From NCBI GenBank assembly GCA_031273195.1, contig JAISSJ010000096.1:1-43570 (forward strand): a stretch of DNA of 43,570 bases. Direction: 5' to 3'. A model generated the notes under the pieces. The model made no database searches. It saw only the letters and a program-made list of their open reading frames with translations, and was not told the DNA's origin. Numbering within the stretch: the first letter of the stretch is position 1; each line of letters starts with the position of its first letter. A program made the position numbers and the translations under genes. Source of the stretch: Candidatus Fibrimonas sp. (GTDB lineage Bacteria > Fibrobacterota > Fibrobacteria > Fibrobacterales > Fibrobacteraceae). Below are positions 1 to 8,056 of this stretch, piece after piece.

Positions 1-81
1 CCACACGCCGTAAACATCTGCGGCGGTGAAGGCGAAAGAGAGGGAAAAGGAAAGGGCGAGGGACAATAGGACTTTTTTCAT
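1..81 (-). CDS. Exported protein, N-terminal fragment (cut by window edge)
   Basis: Only the first 27 codons are inside the window. They encode a typical Sec signal peptide: two lysines after the initiator Met, a Leu/Ser/Phe-rich core, and a likely cleavage site near Ala-Phe-Thr-Ala-Ala. An AAGGAGA ribosome-binding site lies 4 nt before the ATG. The ATG overlaps the TGA of the upstream 210-residue ORF (ATGA), so the two are probably translated from one mRNA. The mature protein lies outside the window and cannot be named. Confidence 0.7.
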   Translation of the reverse strand, partial: MKKVLLSLALSFSLSFAFTAADVYGVW

Positions 82-710
82 GGGTTCTCCTTGAGTGAGG
101 GGTTAATTACGCAGTTGAAGACATTTCCGTTGGTTATTCCTATATCGTTGAAATGCCTGTTGTTATTTTCCACAACATAAACTTGGGATTTATCACGATC
201 GTAAATTTCATTGACTTTACAGATTATAACAAACAAAGCCAAAAATATTGATATAGCCAAAGCCGCTATGGACAAACGTCTTGTATGCTTAATGCTTTGC
301 CTTCTGTTTTCAATGCCTGGATAAAGGTCTTGGAAAGCTTTTGACAATACTTCGCAAATGTCGCCATATATTTTATCTTGTCCGCCTTCTTTAAGAAAAT
401 CTTCATTATCCTTTGGATTTAATTTAAAAGAATTGTACTTTTTTATATCGGTTGCGGAAAATCCCTTTATCCAGCCGCAAAAAGCGACTGATATAAGAGC
501 GACTGAAAAAACGATATAAATAATAACCAAAACCAGCGACAAATTAGGGGGATTAAACAAAACGGCAGTTGTTATAGCCCAAATAGCAACAGAACAATTT
601 ATGCAACTGGTAGATACGCCTATTTTCGATTCCAGCACGGCAGATAGGCTTTTCAAATGCTCAAAATAGCGGAAATTCAATTCAAAAAGGTTTTTAGTAT
701 CATTTCCCAT
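78..710 (-). CDS. Hypothetical membrane protein, 210 aa
   Basis: I do not recognise a family. Residues about 43-82 form one or two hydrophobic helices, starting near Ile-Trp-Ala-Ile, and about 147-167 form a second membrane segment. Between them is a charged loop of roughly 65 residues containing Lys-Asp-Asn-Glu-Asp. The C-terminal 45 residues are polar and Asn-rich. The layout (paired N-terminal helices, cytosolic loop, one more helix, polar tail) resembles small SLATT-type membrane proteins, but this is a guess from topology alone. The gene overlaps a 30-codon relic ORF upstream and overlaps the next gene by ATGA. It is more AT-rich than the nif genes to its right, which suggests accessory DNA. 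Confidence 0.6.
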   Translation of the reverse strand: MGNDTKNLFELNFRYFEHLKSLSAVLESKIGVSTSCINCSVAIWAITTAVLFNPPNLSLVLVIIYIVFSVALISVAFCGWIKGFSATDIKKYNSFKLNPKDNEDFLKEGGQDKIYGDICEVLSKAFQDLYPGIENRRQSIKHTRRLSIAALAISIFLALFVIICKVNEIYDRDKSQVYVVENNNRHFNDIGITNGNVFNCVINPSLKENP

Positions 711-792
711 AAAACCCTCTTATTCTAGGGGCAACGCCGAACACGTTTTCCCATTCAAGTGCAACTTTTACAAGCTCATCTCGCAAATTCAT
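700..792 (-). pseudogene. 30-residue ORF, probable N-terminal relic of a larger gene
   Basis: The start is well marked: GGAGGT 5 nt before ATG. The peptide begins Met-Asn-Leu-Arg-Asp-Glu-Leu and continues Ala-Leu-Glu-Trp-Glu-Asn-Val-Phe-Gly-Val-Ala-Pro. From memory this resembles the first 25 residues of an uncharacterised protein family about 130-150 residues long that reads LRDELLKVALEWEKxFGVAP. The frame then stops, overlapping the start of the membrane-protein gene by 11 nt. It may be a decayed gene whose translation start survives, or a small leader that couples translation of the next ORF. The family match was not checked. Confidence 0.4.
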
Positions 793-1181
793 TTTCTACC
801 TCCGGTTTAGGATTAATTCGCCCTGCGGAATTGCAAAGCAAAGATTCTGCGGAATGTCTTCCGAAATTTTGAAAAAATAATTTTTTTGCGAAGAAATTAA
901 GAAACTGGCACGATTTTTGCTGGGGGGGGGGTAAAAATTTGCCCTATATATGCGGCAAAATGGGCAACCGCAAAGGTTGCCCCTACGGTGCAATGATGGT
1001 TGTAGGGGCTACCCTTGCGGTCGCCCATTTTTTGCCCCCAAACGTAACGTGCCCCAGAGCCTATGGCAGAGGGTGACCCTGCGTAGCAGGGTCTAAAAGA
1101 GGCGTTATGGCGGGCATTTTGCGGCATATGAGGGTAAATATAGTATTTTTTTTGGGGGGTTGGCAAGGGTTATAACCGCAT
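793..1181. repeat. Intergenic repeat element A (promoter-like box, short ORF, C10/G10 tract, REP-like hairpins)
   Basis: No conserved gene lies here. Read on the minus strand, a TATATT box (first T at 1142) is followed 15 nt later by ATG (1127-1125). That opens a 76-codon frame ending at 897. A core, AGGCTCTGGGGCACGTTACG (minus strand, about 1062-1043), recurs in elements B and C. A run of ten C on the minus strand (G at 922-931) lies inside the frame and codes for Pro. Two inverted hairpin repeats of the form GGGCAACC...GGTTGCCCCTAC occur at 962-986 and 1002-1026. A perfect 8-bp hairpin, GACCCTGC-GTA-GCAGGGTC, lies at 1075-1093. If the C tract were of length 3k+2, the frame would run to 796, stopping 3 nt before the ATG at 792. 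Confidence 0.55.
905..921 (+). promoter_or_regulatory. Sigma-54 (-24/-12) promoter-like site
   Basis: The sequence CTGGCACGATTTTTGCT has the invariant GG (907-908) and GC (919-920) separated by exactly 10 nt, matching the YTGGCACG-N4-TTGCW consensus. The predicted start is about 932, immediately after the ten-G run at 922-931. It points rightward, away from the membrane-protein gene and into the 3' side of the nif operon on the antisense strand. No plus-strand gene lies between it and 5565, so any transcript would be non-coding or antisense. Confidence 0.5.
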
Positions 1182-1490
1182 TTAAATCCTATACTCCTCC
1201 ACCGGAGTGCCGCCTGCCAGATGCTTTTCGCAGATTTCCTCTACCTTGTCATCGTCAAGGTTGCCGTACCAGACGCCTTCGGGATAAATCACGGCTATCG
1301 GGCCTTTGTCGCAAATGCCAAAGCAGCCTGTGTTCGTCACTAGGCAGTCAGAGGATATGTCCCTGTCCTCTATCTCCTGCATGAACTTCTGCACAAGACC
1401 CACGGCCTTCCTGTTAAGGCATGAACCCATCTGGGTGCCGTTGATGCGGGAACTGCCGCACACAAAAATGTGATACTTAGGTGACACCAT
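1182..1490 (-). CDS. Thioredoxin-like [2Fe-2S] ferredoxin of the nif cluster
   Basis: A 102-residue electron carrier of the Clostridium pasteurianum-type thioredoxin-fold [2Fe-2S] ferredoxins. It starts Met-Val-Ser-Pro-Lys-Tyr-His-Ile-Phe-Val-Cys. Counting from this Met, cysteines fall at 11, 24, 49, 56 and 60. Positions 11, 24, 56 and 60 match those involved in cluster binding in the clostridial protein. I chose the ATG at 1490 because an AGGAG lies about 8 nt upstream. The ATG at 1496 is too close to that site. The start lies inside the 3' end of nifN-B, so the two are translationally coupled. Its place after nifE-nifN-B suggests it supplies electrons for cofactor assembly or nitrogenase; the role is inferred. 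Confidence 0.85.
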   Translation of the reverse strand: MVSPKYHIFVCGSSRINGTQMGSCLNRKAVGLVQKFMQEIEDRDISSDCLVTNTGCFGICDKGPIAVIYPEGVWYGNLDDDKVEEICEKHLAGGTPVEEYRI

Positions 1491-4047
1491 AAACATTTCT
1501 CCTTTTTTTTGCCGCCTCCGAGACGGCGGTTTCTACTCTCTCATAAGTCGTAATCGCCTCAATGCCGTTCTCTTTCAAACGCTTTTCCGGCGTGGGGCCT
1601 ATACGCATGGCAAGAACAGCCTCGCAGTCCGATACCGCACTGATAACCGATTGCCACCTCTCCTCTTTGTTGTCGCATTGAGGGCCGTCGCAATACTTGA
1701 ACACCTTGCGGGTTTCCAAAAACTTTGTGTTCTTCTCATCGCCCTCGTAAATGTAAAACTCGTTTGCCTGCCCAAAATGCGTATCCACAATCGCACCCGT
1801 TTTCGTAGCAACGGCAAAACGCCTGGGCTTCTCGGTTTGCGGTTTTTCAGGAACGCTTTCCCTAAGCTCTATGGAAATATCCTCGTCAAGCGTTCCTGCC
1901 GCATCGGAGCGGCATTGGCGGCAATGCTTCATCTGCTTTATATCCACCCCGCACTTCTCCCTGAGAACCATTATATCCTTGTTTGTCATGCGTTCCAGCC
2001 CCTCAAACTCCGAACCTTTCACAGGAAGATGAGGCATTATGTTCACCATATACGCCCCAAGAGCCGCCACCGCTTTGGACACCTCGTAAATATGATGGTC
2101 GTTGATACCTTTAAGCGTCACGCAATTCACCTTGCAAACCATTCCCTCGGCGGAGAGCATTTTTATTCCCGCAAGCTGGTTTGCCAAAAGGATTGAAGCA
2201 CCCTCAACACCCGTGTATTTTTTGCCCATGTAATAAACATGCTTGTAAATCTTTGCTCCGATGGCAGGGTCAACCGCATTTACGGTTACAGTGATATGGC
2301 TCACACCCAACTCCTTCAATTCAGAAACATACTGCGGAAGCAAAAGCCCGTTTGTGGCTATGCAAAATGTGACAATCGGGTCTTGCTCACGGATTAAGCG
2401 AAAGGTCTCCCGGAGCTTGTCAAAATTCGCCAAAGCATCTCCCGGCCCCGCAACGCCTACAACCGTGAGGTTCGGCATGGTTTCCTTCAGTTTAGCATAA
2501 CGTTCAAAGGCTTCGGCTGGGGATAATATTTTTGATGCAACACCGGGGCGGCTCTCGTTCATGCAGTCAAAATTACGCAAACAGTAATTGCACTGTATAT
2601 TGCACTCCGGTGCAACCGGCAGATGAACACGGGCATTCTTGCAAGCGTGTTCTCCAAAGCAGGGATGGGTGGTGGTTTTGTCCTCTGTTTTGGGCTTGTA
2701 AAATTTGCTGTGCAACTCCGTGCGGAAATTCGCCTCTACCTTTTCAAGCATCGCATTTGCCGCCTGGTCCAGTATGTTTAACGAGCCGTCAAAACCGAGC
2801 ATTCGCACACGCTGGCCCCCAACATAATCGTGTATGGGGAATGTGCAGCGTATTAACGGTATGTCAAATTTGTGCGAGATGCGGCGGCCGTCTGAACTTC
2901 CTATGAGCAGGTTTGCCCCAAGCTCATCACACGCTTTTTCTATTGCGGAAAAATCGCTGTCGTCAAGTATAAGCGTCTTGTCTGCGAAATGGTATTCCCT
3001 GCACTCGTCAATCTCGCTTGCCAGCGTTTCTCGCAGCTTAGGGGAAACGGAGCCGGTTGCCGCCAAGACAGGGAGAATGCCGTTCTCGCAGCACAGCCGT
3101 GCAATGGCGGAAACAAAATCCGGCTCCCCGAACACCGCCGCCTTCGCTTTGGCATTGTGTTTGTGGGAGTCAATCATCGCATCTATATACCTGCCACGTG
3201 CTTTTCTTACCTTGTATGTTGCAACCCCGCCCGCTTCCGTCAATACCTTGATCAGCTTATCCATGCCACGCACCCCTACAGGCAGGGGCAGTTTGGCGTA
3301 TGGTACTCCGTAGGCTTCTTTCAAGTATTCGGCGGTGGAATTTCTCTCATCGGTGAACTCGGAAAATTCAATGGTAAGTTTTGCCCCAGCCATTGCGGAT
3401 ATTTCCGATATTGGAGTGCCCTCTGTTTTCAGGCGGTTGTAATTCTTCTCCGTTGCCCCGTCCAGATTGTCCGAAAGGTCGGGCATTATTGTATAATCCA
3501 CTCCCATTTCGGTTAAAAAATTTTTTAGCCAACGTGTGTCCGCAGGGCTTATCAAGGGCGTTATTATGTTTATTTTGTTGTTAGGGGTTGTGTTAGGTTC
3601 CACCTGCTCTAAAATGCTGCGGATTGCCGCAAACCAGCCCTCGTTCTGCGTTCCGCTGTATCCGGGGCAAGCTATGTTGATTATTTTTACGCTCAAATTT
3701 CGGTTCTGCTCGCAAAACGTTTTCACAATCGCATTCACATCTTCGCCGATGGTTTCTGCAAGGCAGGTGGTGCATACACCTATCACTTCCGGGTTGTACA
3801 AATCTATCATGTTCTGCAAACCTTTCAGCAAATTCGCCTCGCCACCGAATACGGTTCCTTCTTCGGTTAAAGAAGATGAGGCTATGTCTATAGGTTCGTT
3901 GTAATGCGTGGAAAGATGCCTTCGTATATAAGTCGCACAGCCCTGTGAGCCGTGCAGGATAGGCATACAACCCTTTATGCCCCACAATGCGCTGATAGCC
4001 CCCATTGGCATACACATTTTGCAGGGATTCACATTCAGGTTAATCAT
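1477..4047 (-). CDS. nifN-B: NifN-NifB fusion, FeMo-cofactor biosynthesis protein
   Basis: An 856-residue fusion of two or three parts. Residues 1 to about 425 are NifN, the scaffold partner of NifE, with cysteines near the start (Cys-Lys-Met-Cys) and Gly-Cys-Ala-Thr-Tyr. Residues about 470-730 are NifB, a radical SAM enzyme with the CxxxCxxC site at Cys482, Cys486 and Cys489. It builds NifB-co from SAM and Fe-S clusters. Residues about 745-840 are a NifX/NafY-type cofactor-binding domain (begins Arg-Phe-Ala-Val-Ala-Thr, contains Asp-Thr-His-Phe-Gly). Clostridial nifN-B fusions are known. I use the ATG at 4047, whose ATGA overlaps the nifE stop; a TTG at 4059 in the same frame is the alternative. 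All domains look intact. Confidence 0.93.
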   Translation of the reverse strand: MINLNVNPCKMCMPMGAISALWGIKGCMPILHGSQGCATYIRRHLSTHYNEPIDIASSSLTEEGTVFGGEANLLKGLQNMIDLYNPEVIGVCTTCLAETIGEDVNAIVKTFCEQNRNLSVKIINIACPGYSGTQNEGWFAAIRSILEQVEPNTTPNNKINIITPLISPADTRWLKNFLTEMGVDYTIMPDLSDNLDGATEKNYNRLKTEGTPISEISAMAGAKLTIEFSEFTDERNSTAEYLKEAYGVPYAKLPLPVGVRGMDKLIKVLTEAGGVATYKVRKARGRYIDAMIDSHKHNAKAKAAVFGEPDFVSAIARLCCENGILPVLAATGSVSPKLRETLASEIDECREYHFADKTLILDDSDFSAIEKACDELGANLLIGSSDGRRISHKFDIPLIRCTFPIHDYVGGQRVRMLGFDGSLNILDQAANAMLEKVEANFRTELHSKFYKPKTEDKTTTHPCFGEHACKNARVHLPVAPECNIQCNYCLRNFDCMNESRPGVASKILSPAEAFERYAKLKETMPNLTVVGVAGPGDALANFDKLRETFRLIREQDPIVTFCIATNGLLLPQYVSELKELGVSHITVTVNAVDPAIGAKIYKHVYYMGKKYTGVEGASILLANQLAGIKMLSAEGMVCKVNCVTLKGINDHHIYEVSKAVAALGAYMVNIMPHLPVKGSEFEGLERMTNKDIMVLREKCGVDIKQMKHCRQCRSDAAGTLDEDISIELRESVPEKPQTEKPRRFAVATKTGAIVDTHFGQANEFYIYEGDEKNTKFLETRKVFKYCDGPQCDNKEERWQSVISAVSDCEAVLAMRIGPTPEKRLKENGIEAITTYERVETAVSEAAKKRRNVYGVT

Positions 4048-5369
4048 ATATATTTCCAAACAGGGCTGTTGATGGATTTGTGTATCTCTTTTACAAAATT
4101 CTCTATTCCCTCAAAACCGGCCAGGGGTTGCTTACGCTCGTGGTTATGGTCGCAAAACGCCATTCCCAGCTTGTAGGCAAGAGGGCGTTCCTTCACTCCC
4201 CCTACAAGGATGTCCGCTTGCTTTTCCATCATAAACCTTTCCAGCTCGGCGGGGTTTGCATCGTCTAAAACAACCGTGCCGCTATTAACCAGCGAGTTGA
4301 TAACCTCATATTCATCTTTCTTTCCGGTTTGAGTGCCAACAACAACCGCCTCCATCCCCAACTCATTAAACTGGCGAATCAGCGAAATAGCCTTAAAGCC
4401 GCCACCCACAAAAATCGCTGCCCGCTTTCCTTCCAAATACGGCCTGTATTTCTCAATTACAGGCAATATTTGTGCCGTACGCTCCGCCGCAAATCTCCGT
4501 GCGTTTGCTGAGATTTCCGGCCTGCCGAATGCATCTGCTACTCTAAGCAGGGAATTGGTGGTATCTTCAATGCCAAAAAAGCTAACCCTAAGGCTTGGCA
4601 TTCCAAACTCCGCTTCCATGCGTTCCGCAAGGTAAGCAGAGGAACCTGCGCACTGCACAATATTCAGCGTAGCAGACGGTGCCAGGAGCAACGTTTTATA
4701 TGAAGAATCCCCGGTAATCGTGGAGATAACCGGAATGCCTATTTGCTCCAAATACCCTCTGATAATCCACATCTCCCCTGCAAGGTTAAAATCTCCGAGT
4801 ATATTTACGCCAAAACGCTTAGGCTGGTTTGCGTGAGGGAGAATCAACTTCATAATAGCATCGCAAGCCATTCTATATCCCAAAGACTTTGTTCCGGAAA
4901 AGCCCGGTGCTTTTACAGGAATAACACGAATTCCATACCTTGCTTCCGCAGTGCGGCACACCGCTTCTATATCATCGCCGATAACCCCAACTATGCAGGT
5001 TGCAAAAATAAAGAGCAACTTCGGTGCAGGATTGATATTCTCCATAAGCTCATCAATCGCAGCGGTGAGTTTCTTTGCGCCGCCAAAGACTATATCCGTC
5101 TCACGCAAGTCGGTGGAAAAGCTGTTGCGGAAGGTATCTTCGCCGGAGGTGAGGCTGCCACGTATGTCCCAGGTGTAGCTTGCACACCCTATAGGGCCGT
5201 GAACAATGTGGAATGCATCGGTAATGGGGTTGAGCACAACCCTTGCCCCGCAGTAAACGCACGCCCTCTGGCTCACCGCACCGGAAACGCTTTCACGTTC
5301 GCAGCTTATGCCATTCTCTCGCCTGTCGCAAATGGACGGCCTTCGTTCTTCTAAAACGCTCTTGTTCAT
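4044..5369 (-). CDS. nifE: Nitrogenase cofactor scaffold protein NifE
   Basis: NifE pairs with NifN to form the scaffold on which NifB-co is matured to FeMo-co. The protein starts Met-Asn-Lys-Ser-Val-Leu-Glu-Glu-Arg, the usual NifE opening. It has the conserved Cys-Val-Tyr-Cys-Gly-Ala, Gly-Pro-Ile-Gly-Cys, and Ala-Thr-Cys-Ile-Val-Gly-Val-Ile-Gly-Asp-Asp motifs that hold the bridging cluster. Length is about 441 residues, normal for the family. The frame extends upstream to 5444, but only the Met at 5369 gives a family-like N terminus; its ribosome-binding site is weak (GAGAA). It is the first gene of the three-gene operon. nifH, nifD and nifK are not in the window. Confidence 0.93.
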   Translation of the reverse strand: MNKSVLEERRPSICDRRENGISCERESVSGAVSQRACVYCGARVVLNPITDAFHIVHGPIGCASYTWDIRGSLTSGEDTFRNSFSTDLRETDIVFGGAKKLTAAIDELMENINPAPKLLFIFATCIVGVIGDDIEAVCRTAEARYGIRVIPVKAPGFSGTKSLGYRMACDAIMKLILPHANQPKRFGVNILGDFNLAGEMWIIRGYLEQIGIPVISTITGDSSYKTLLLAPSATLNIVQCAGSSAYLAERMEAEFGMPSLRVSFFGIEDTTNSLLRVADAFGRPEISANARRFAAERTAQILPVIEKYRPYLEGKRAAIFVGGGFKAISLIRQFNELGMEAVVVGTQTGKKDEYEVINSLVNSGTVVLDDANPAELERFMMEKQADILVGGVKERPLAYKLGMAFCDHNHERKQPLAGFEGIENFVKEIHKSINSPVWKYI

Positions 5370-5517
5370 GCAAGTTCTCAAATCCGTCATAAAAAAAAGC
5401 GCATGTTCCCCTACTGCTACCCGAAGGTAGCCATAGACAAACACACGCCTTTGTGTGAGCAGCCTGCATTCGCAGGCTGTTGGGTGTAAATATAGAAAAA
5501 ATTTGAAATCCTGTCAA
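5370..5517 (-). promoter_or_regulatory. nifE promoter and structured 5' leader
   Basis: On the minus strand a perfect TTGACA (5517-5512) is 17 nt from TATATT (5494-5489), predicting a start near 5482 and a leader of about 113 nt. The leader holds two strong hairpins. One has an 8-bp stem, CAGCCTGC/GCAGGCTG, with a 4-nt loop (5460-5479). The other is GCTACC-TTCG-GGTAGC (5416-5431), a stem closed by C-G on a UUCG tetraloop. No TGT-N10-ACA NifA site or -24/-12 box was seen for nifE itself. The hairpins may stabilise the mRNA or bind a regulator; no riboswitch class was recognised. Confidence 0.6.
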
Positions 5518-5535
5518 GGGTATTATTATTAAAAC

Positions 5536-5553
5536 TTGGCACGGAATTTGCAT
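5536..5553 (+). promoter_or_regulatory. Sigma-54 promoter upstream of the 5565 gene
   Basis: TTGGCACGGAATTTGCAT matches the -24/-12 consensus, with GG at 5538-5539 and GC at 5550-5551, exactly 10 nt apart. The predicted start is about 5563, only 2 nt before the ATG at 5565, so the message would be nearly leaderless. It is divergent from the nifE promoter. This implies control by an activator of the NtrC/NifA class, not seen in this window. Confidence 0.7.
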
Positions 5554-5564
5554 ATACTTTTAGC

Positions 5565-6176
5565 ATGAGAATAAGTTCATCTTCAATGGATCCTGAGATT
5601 TTAGCTATAATGGACGCACTTTGGAAGAAATGCGACATGTATAAAGAACGTGATAAAAAAGATAAAAAGAAATCAATAGAAGATGATTTAATGGGGGGTG
5701 TGCCAGCTTTTAATAATATGCCGGTTCCCAAACCTAATTGGAATGAGTTAAACTATGTTCCAACTAAAAAAAATGTTTCAATGTCAGAGGAGGAATTTGA
5801 GGAAGCAATTGTTGCATTAGCTCTAAAAAATGCAAAAAGCGGAAATTTAGATTTAACGCACGAATACTATAAGCTACAAACTGACTATATATCTGTTGTT
5901 TCACCTGACCGCAAAGCAGCTTGCGAGAATTACATAAGAACCCCCTATGACAACTCTAACACCACTGCTGTTTATGGAAATTTTAACCAAAAATTGATGA
6001 TATATGCTCATGGAAAATGGGGTGCAGTGTTTACACCAGAAGAGCAAACTAGGGTTTCGAAATTCGGGCAAATTTATATGGAAACATTAAGGCAATATGA
6101 AGCCGAACATGGGCAATTTTCATATAATAATTCTAAAACAGGTTCTAAATCTATTTTGCTAAATACATTGGCATAA
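5565..6176 (+). CDS. Hypothetical soluble protein under sigma-54 control
   Basis: 203 residues with no recognised domain, signal peptide or membrane segment. There is a highly charged stretch near residues 26-38 (Lys-Glu-Arg-Asp-Lys-Lys-Asp-Lys-Lys-Lys). An acidic block at about 75-85 is followed by a segment rich in Tyr, Asn and Lys. A Met at residue 8 (5586) is an alternative start that would leave a 23-nt leader from the predicted sigma-54 start; neither start has a clear ribosome-binding site. Codon use is AT-rich compared with nifE. Its position beside the nif operon with a -24/-12 promoter suggests a nitrogen-related role, but that is inference only. Confidence 0.65.
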   Translation: MRISSSSMDPEILAIMDALWKKCDMYKERDKKDKKKSIEDDLMGGVPAFNNMPVPKPNWNELNYVPTKKNVSMSEEEFEEAIVALALKNAKSGNLDLTHEYYKLQTDYISVVSPDRKAACENYIRTPYDNSNTTAVYGNFNQKLMIYAHGKWGAVFTPEEQTRVSKFGQIYMETLRQYEAEHGQFSYNNSKTGSKSILLNTLA

Positions 6177-6221
6177 GGCCTAAGGTCTATTCATATTTTT
6201 CTGTTTTTCTACCTTTACATA

Positions 6222-6857
<636 letters not shown>

Positions 6858-6878
6858 GACCTTGAAAAGGAGTTGTTT

Positions 6879-7577
6879 ATGGCTGGAAAAATTTCCAAAA
6901 TAGTTGTCCTTACCGGTGCGGGAATCAGTGCCGAGAGCGGAATACCAACCTTCAGGAGTTCGGACGGGCTTTGGGAGAACGAGCCTGTGGAAGCGGTTGC
7001 CACGCCGGAGGGATTTGAAAACGACCCAAAACGGGTTATAACTTTTTACAATGAGCGGCGGGCTGCTGCACAAAAATGCGAGCCAAACGCAGCCCATCAT
7101 GCGCTCGCAAAACTGGAAGAGAAATTCGGCGATAATTTTTTGCTCATAACCCAAAATGTAGATGACTTGCATCAAAGAGCCGGGAACAAAAGGATAATTC
7201 CCATGCACGGCGAACTTTTGAAAGTCCGTTGCTTAGGTTCTGAGGAGCACATAATTTCCTGCACGGAAAACCAGCCCGAAAAATGCCTGGAGTGCGGAGC
7301 GATAATGCGCCCGCACATCGTTTGGTTCGGGGAGGTTCCGTTTGAAATGGATCGCATTCAAAAAGCCCTGATGCAATGCGATTTGTTCGCCTACATAGGC
7401 ACGAGCGGAGTTGTGTACCCTGCGGCGGGTTTTAGGCAGATTGCAAAACTTTCCGGCGCACGTGTTGTATGCCTGAATTTGGAAGAAGTAGGCGGCGGCT
7501 ACACGGACGAGTTTATTCAGGGCAAAGCGAGCGAAACCGTGCCTAAGTGGGTGGATTTTACTATATTCAATTCATAA
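6879..7577 (+). CDS. cobB: NAD-dependent protein deacylase, sirtuin family
   Basis: Removes acyl groups from lysines using NAD+. The NAD-binding motif Gly-Ala-Gly-Ile-Ser-Ala-Glu-Ser-Gly-Ile-Pro-Thr-Phe-Arg lies at 13-26. Thr-Gln-Asn-Val-Asp is at 91-95 and the catalytic His at 110 (Met-His-Gly). Later cysteines, including Cys-Leu-Glu-Cys, form the zinc site. Tyr57 and Arg60 (Tyr-Asn-Glu-Arg) match the YxxR pair that marks class III, SIRT5-like sirtuins preferring succinyl- or malonyl-lysine. I chose the ATG at 6879 because AAAAGGAG lies 6 nt upstream; a TTG at 6873 is in frame. It follows rsmG by 21 nt. Confidence 0.92.
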   Translation: MAGKISKIVVLTGAGISAESGIPTFRSSDGLWENEPVEAVATPEGFENDPKRVITFYNERRAAAQKCEPNAAHHALAKLEEKFGDNFLLITQNVDDLHQRAGNKRIIPMHGELLKVRCLGSEEHIISCTENQPEKCLECGAIMRPHIVWFGEVPFEMDRIQKALMQCDLFAYIGTSGVVYPAAGFRQIAKLSGARVVCLNLEEVGGGYTDEFIQGKASETVPKWVDFTIFNS

Positions 7578-7584
7578 CAACACT

Positions 7585-7605
7585 GTACCCTGCAAGCCAG
7601 GGTAC
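7585..7605. repeat. Perfect 8-bp intergenic hairpin
   Basis: GTACCCTG and CAGGGTAC flank the loop CAAGC between the sirtuin and DUF2059 genes. There is no T tract, so a Rho-independent terminator is unlikely. A related hairpin with an ACCCTGC/GCAGGGT stem lies at 1075-1093, which suggests a short interspersed palindrome family. Confidence 0.5.
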
Positions 7606-7622
7606 CAACAAGGAGCAGCCGT

Positions 7623-8048
7623 ATGAAAAAATGGTCTTTAGTGCTTTTGGTAACCTTATGTACGGTTTTTTCCGCTCACGGTCAAACTAAAAAGCAAGAT
7701 ATAATAAAATTGCTTGAGATAACGGGTACAAAATCGCAATTCACGCAGATGATAGACCTTATGCTGGCGGATATGCAATCAACTACACCCGCAACGGCTG
7801 AATTCTGGGCAAAATTTAAAGCAGGGCTAAAAGCGGACAGTTTTATAGAAATGCTCATTCCCATATATGATAAGCATCTTTCGCATGATGATATAAAAAA
7901 GATAATTCAATTCTATGAAAGCCCGGTTGGCAAAAAATTGGTAAGCGTTACTCCCCAATTAACTCAGGATTCATATAGTGTCGGTGAAAAGTGGGGACAA
8001 AAACTGGCTGCGGATATCATTAAAGAATTAGAAAAGCAGGGATATTAA
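7623..8048 (+). CDS. Exported DUF2059 domain protein
   Basis: A 141-residue protein with an N-terminal signal peptide (Met-Lys-Lys-Trp then a hydrophobic core, probable cleavage after Ala-His-Gly). The rest is helical and fits DUF2059: Leu-Leu-Glu-Ile-Thr-Gly-Thr near the start, then Ile-Ile-Gln-Phe-Tyr-Glu-Ser-Pro-Val-Gly-Lys-Lys. That second motif is the family hallmark. The function of DUF2059 is unknown; it is presumably periplasmic. AAGGAG lies 8 nt before the ATG. It sits 8 nt upstream of purN and may be cotranscribed with it. Confidence 0.85.
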   Translation: MKKWSLVLLVTLCTVFSAHGQTKKQDIIKLLEITGTKSQFTQMIDLMLADMQSTTPATAEFWAKFKAGLKADSFIEMLIPIYDKHLSHDDIKKIIQFYESPVGKKLVSVTPQLTQDSYSVGEKWGQKLAADIIKELEKQGY

Positions 8049-8056
8049 AAGTATCC

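Noticed and set aside
1651-3904. Several long plus-strand frames inside nifN-B (for example 1651-2196, 2834-3313, 3536-3904)
   Set aside because: They are antisense shadows of a strongly conserved gene, without ribosome-binding sites or recognisable domains.
5293-5553. Minus-strand frame overlapping the nifE leader and start
   Set aside because: Its start lies upstream of the predicted transcription start, and a shorter start in the hairpin has no ribosome-binding site; probably chance.
7585-7605. Terminator after the sirtuin gene
   Set aside because: A perfect stem but no T tract follows on either strand.
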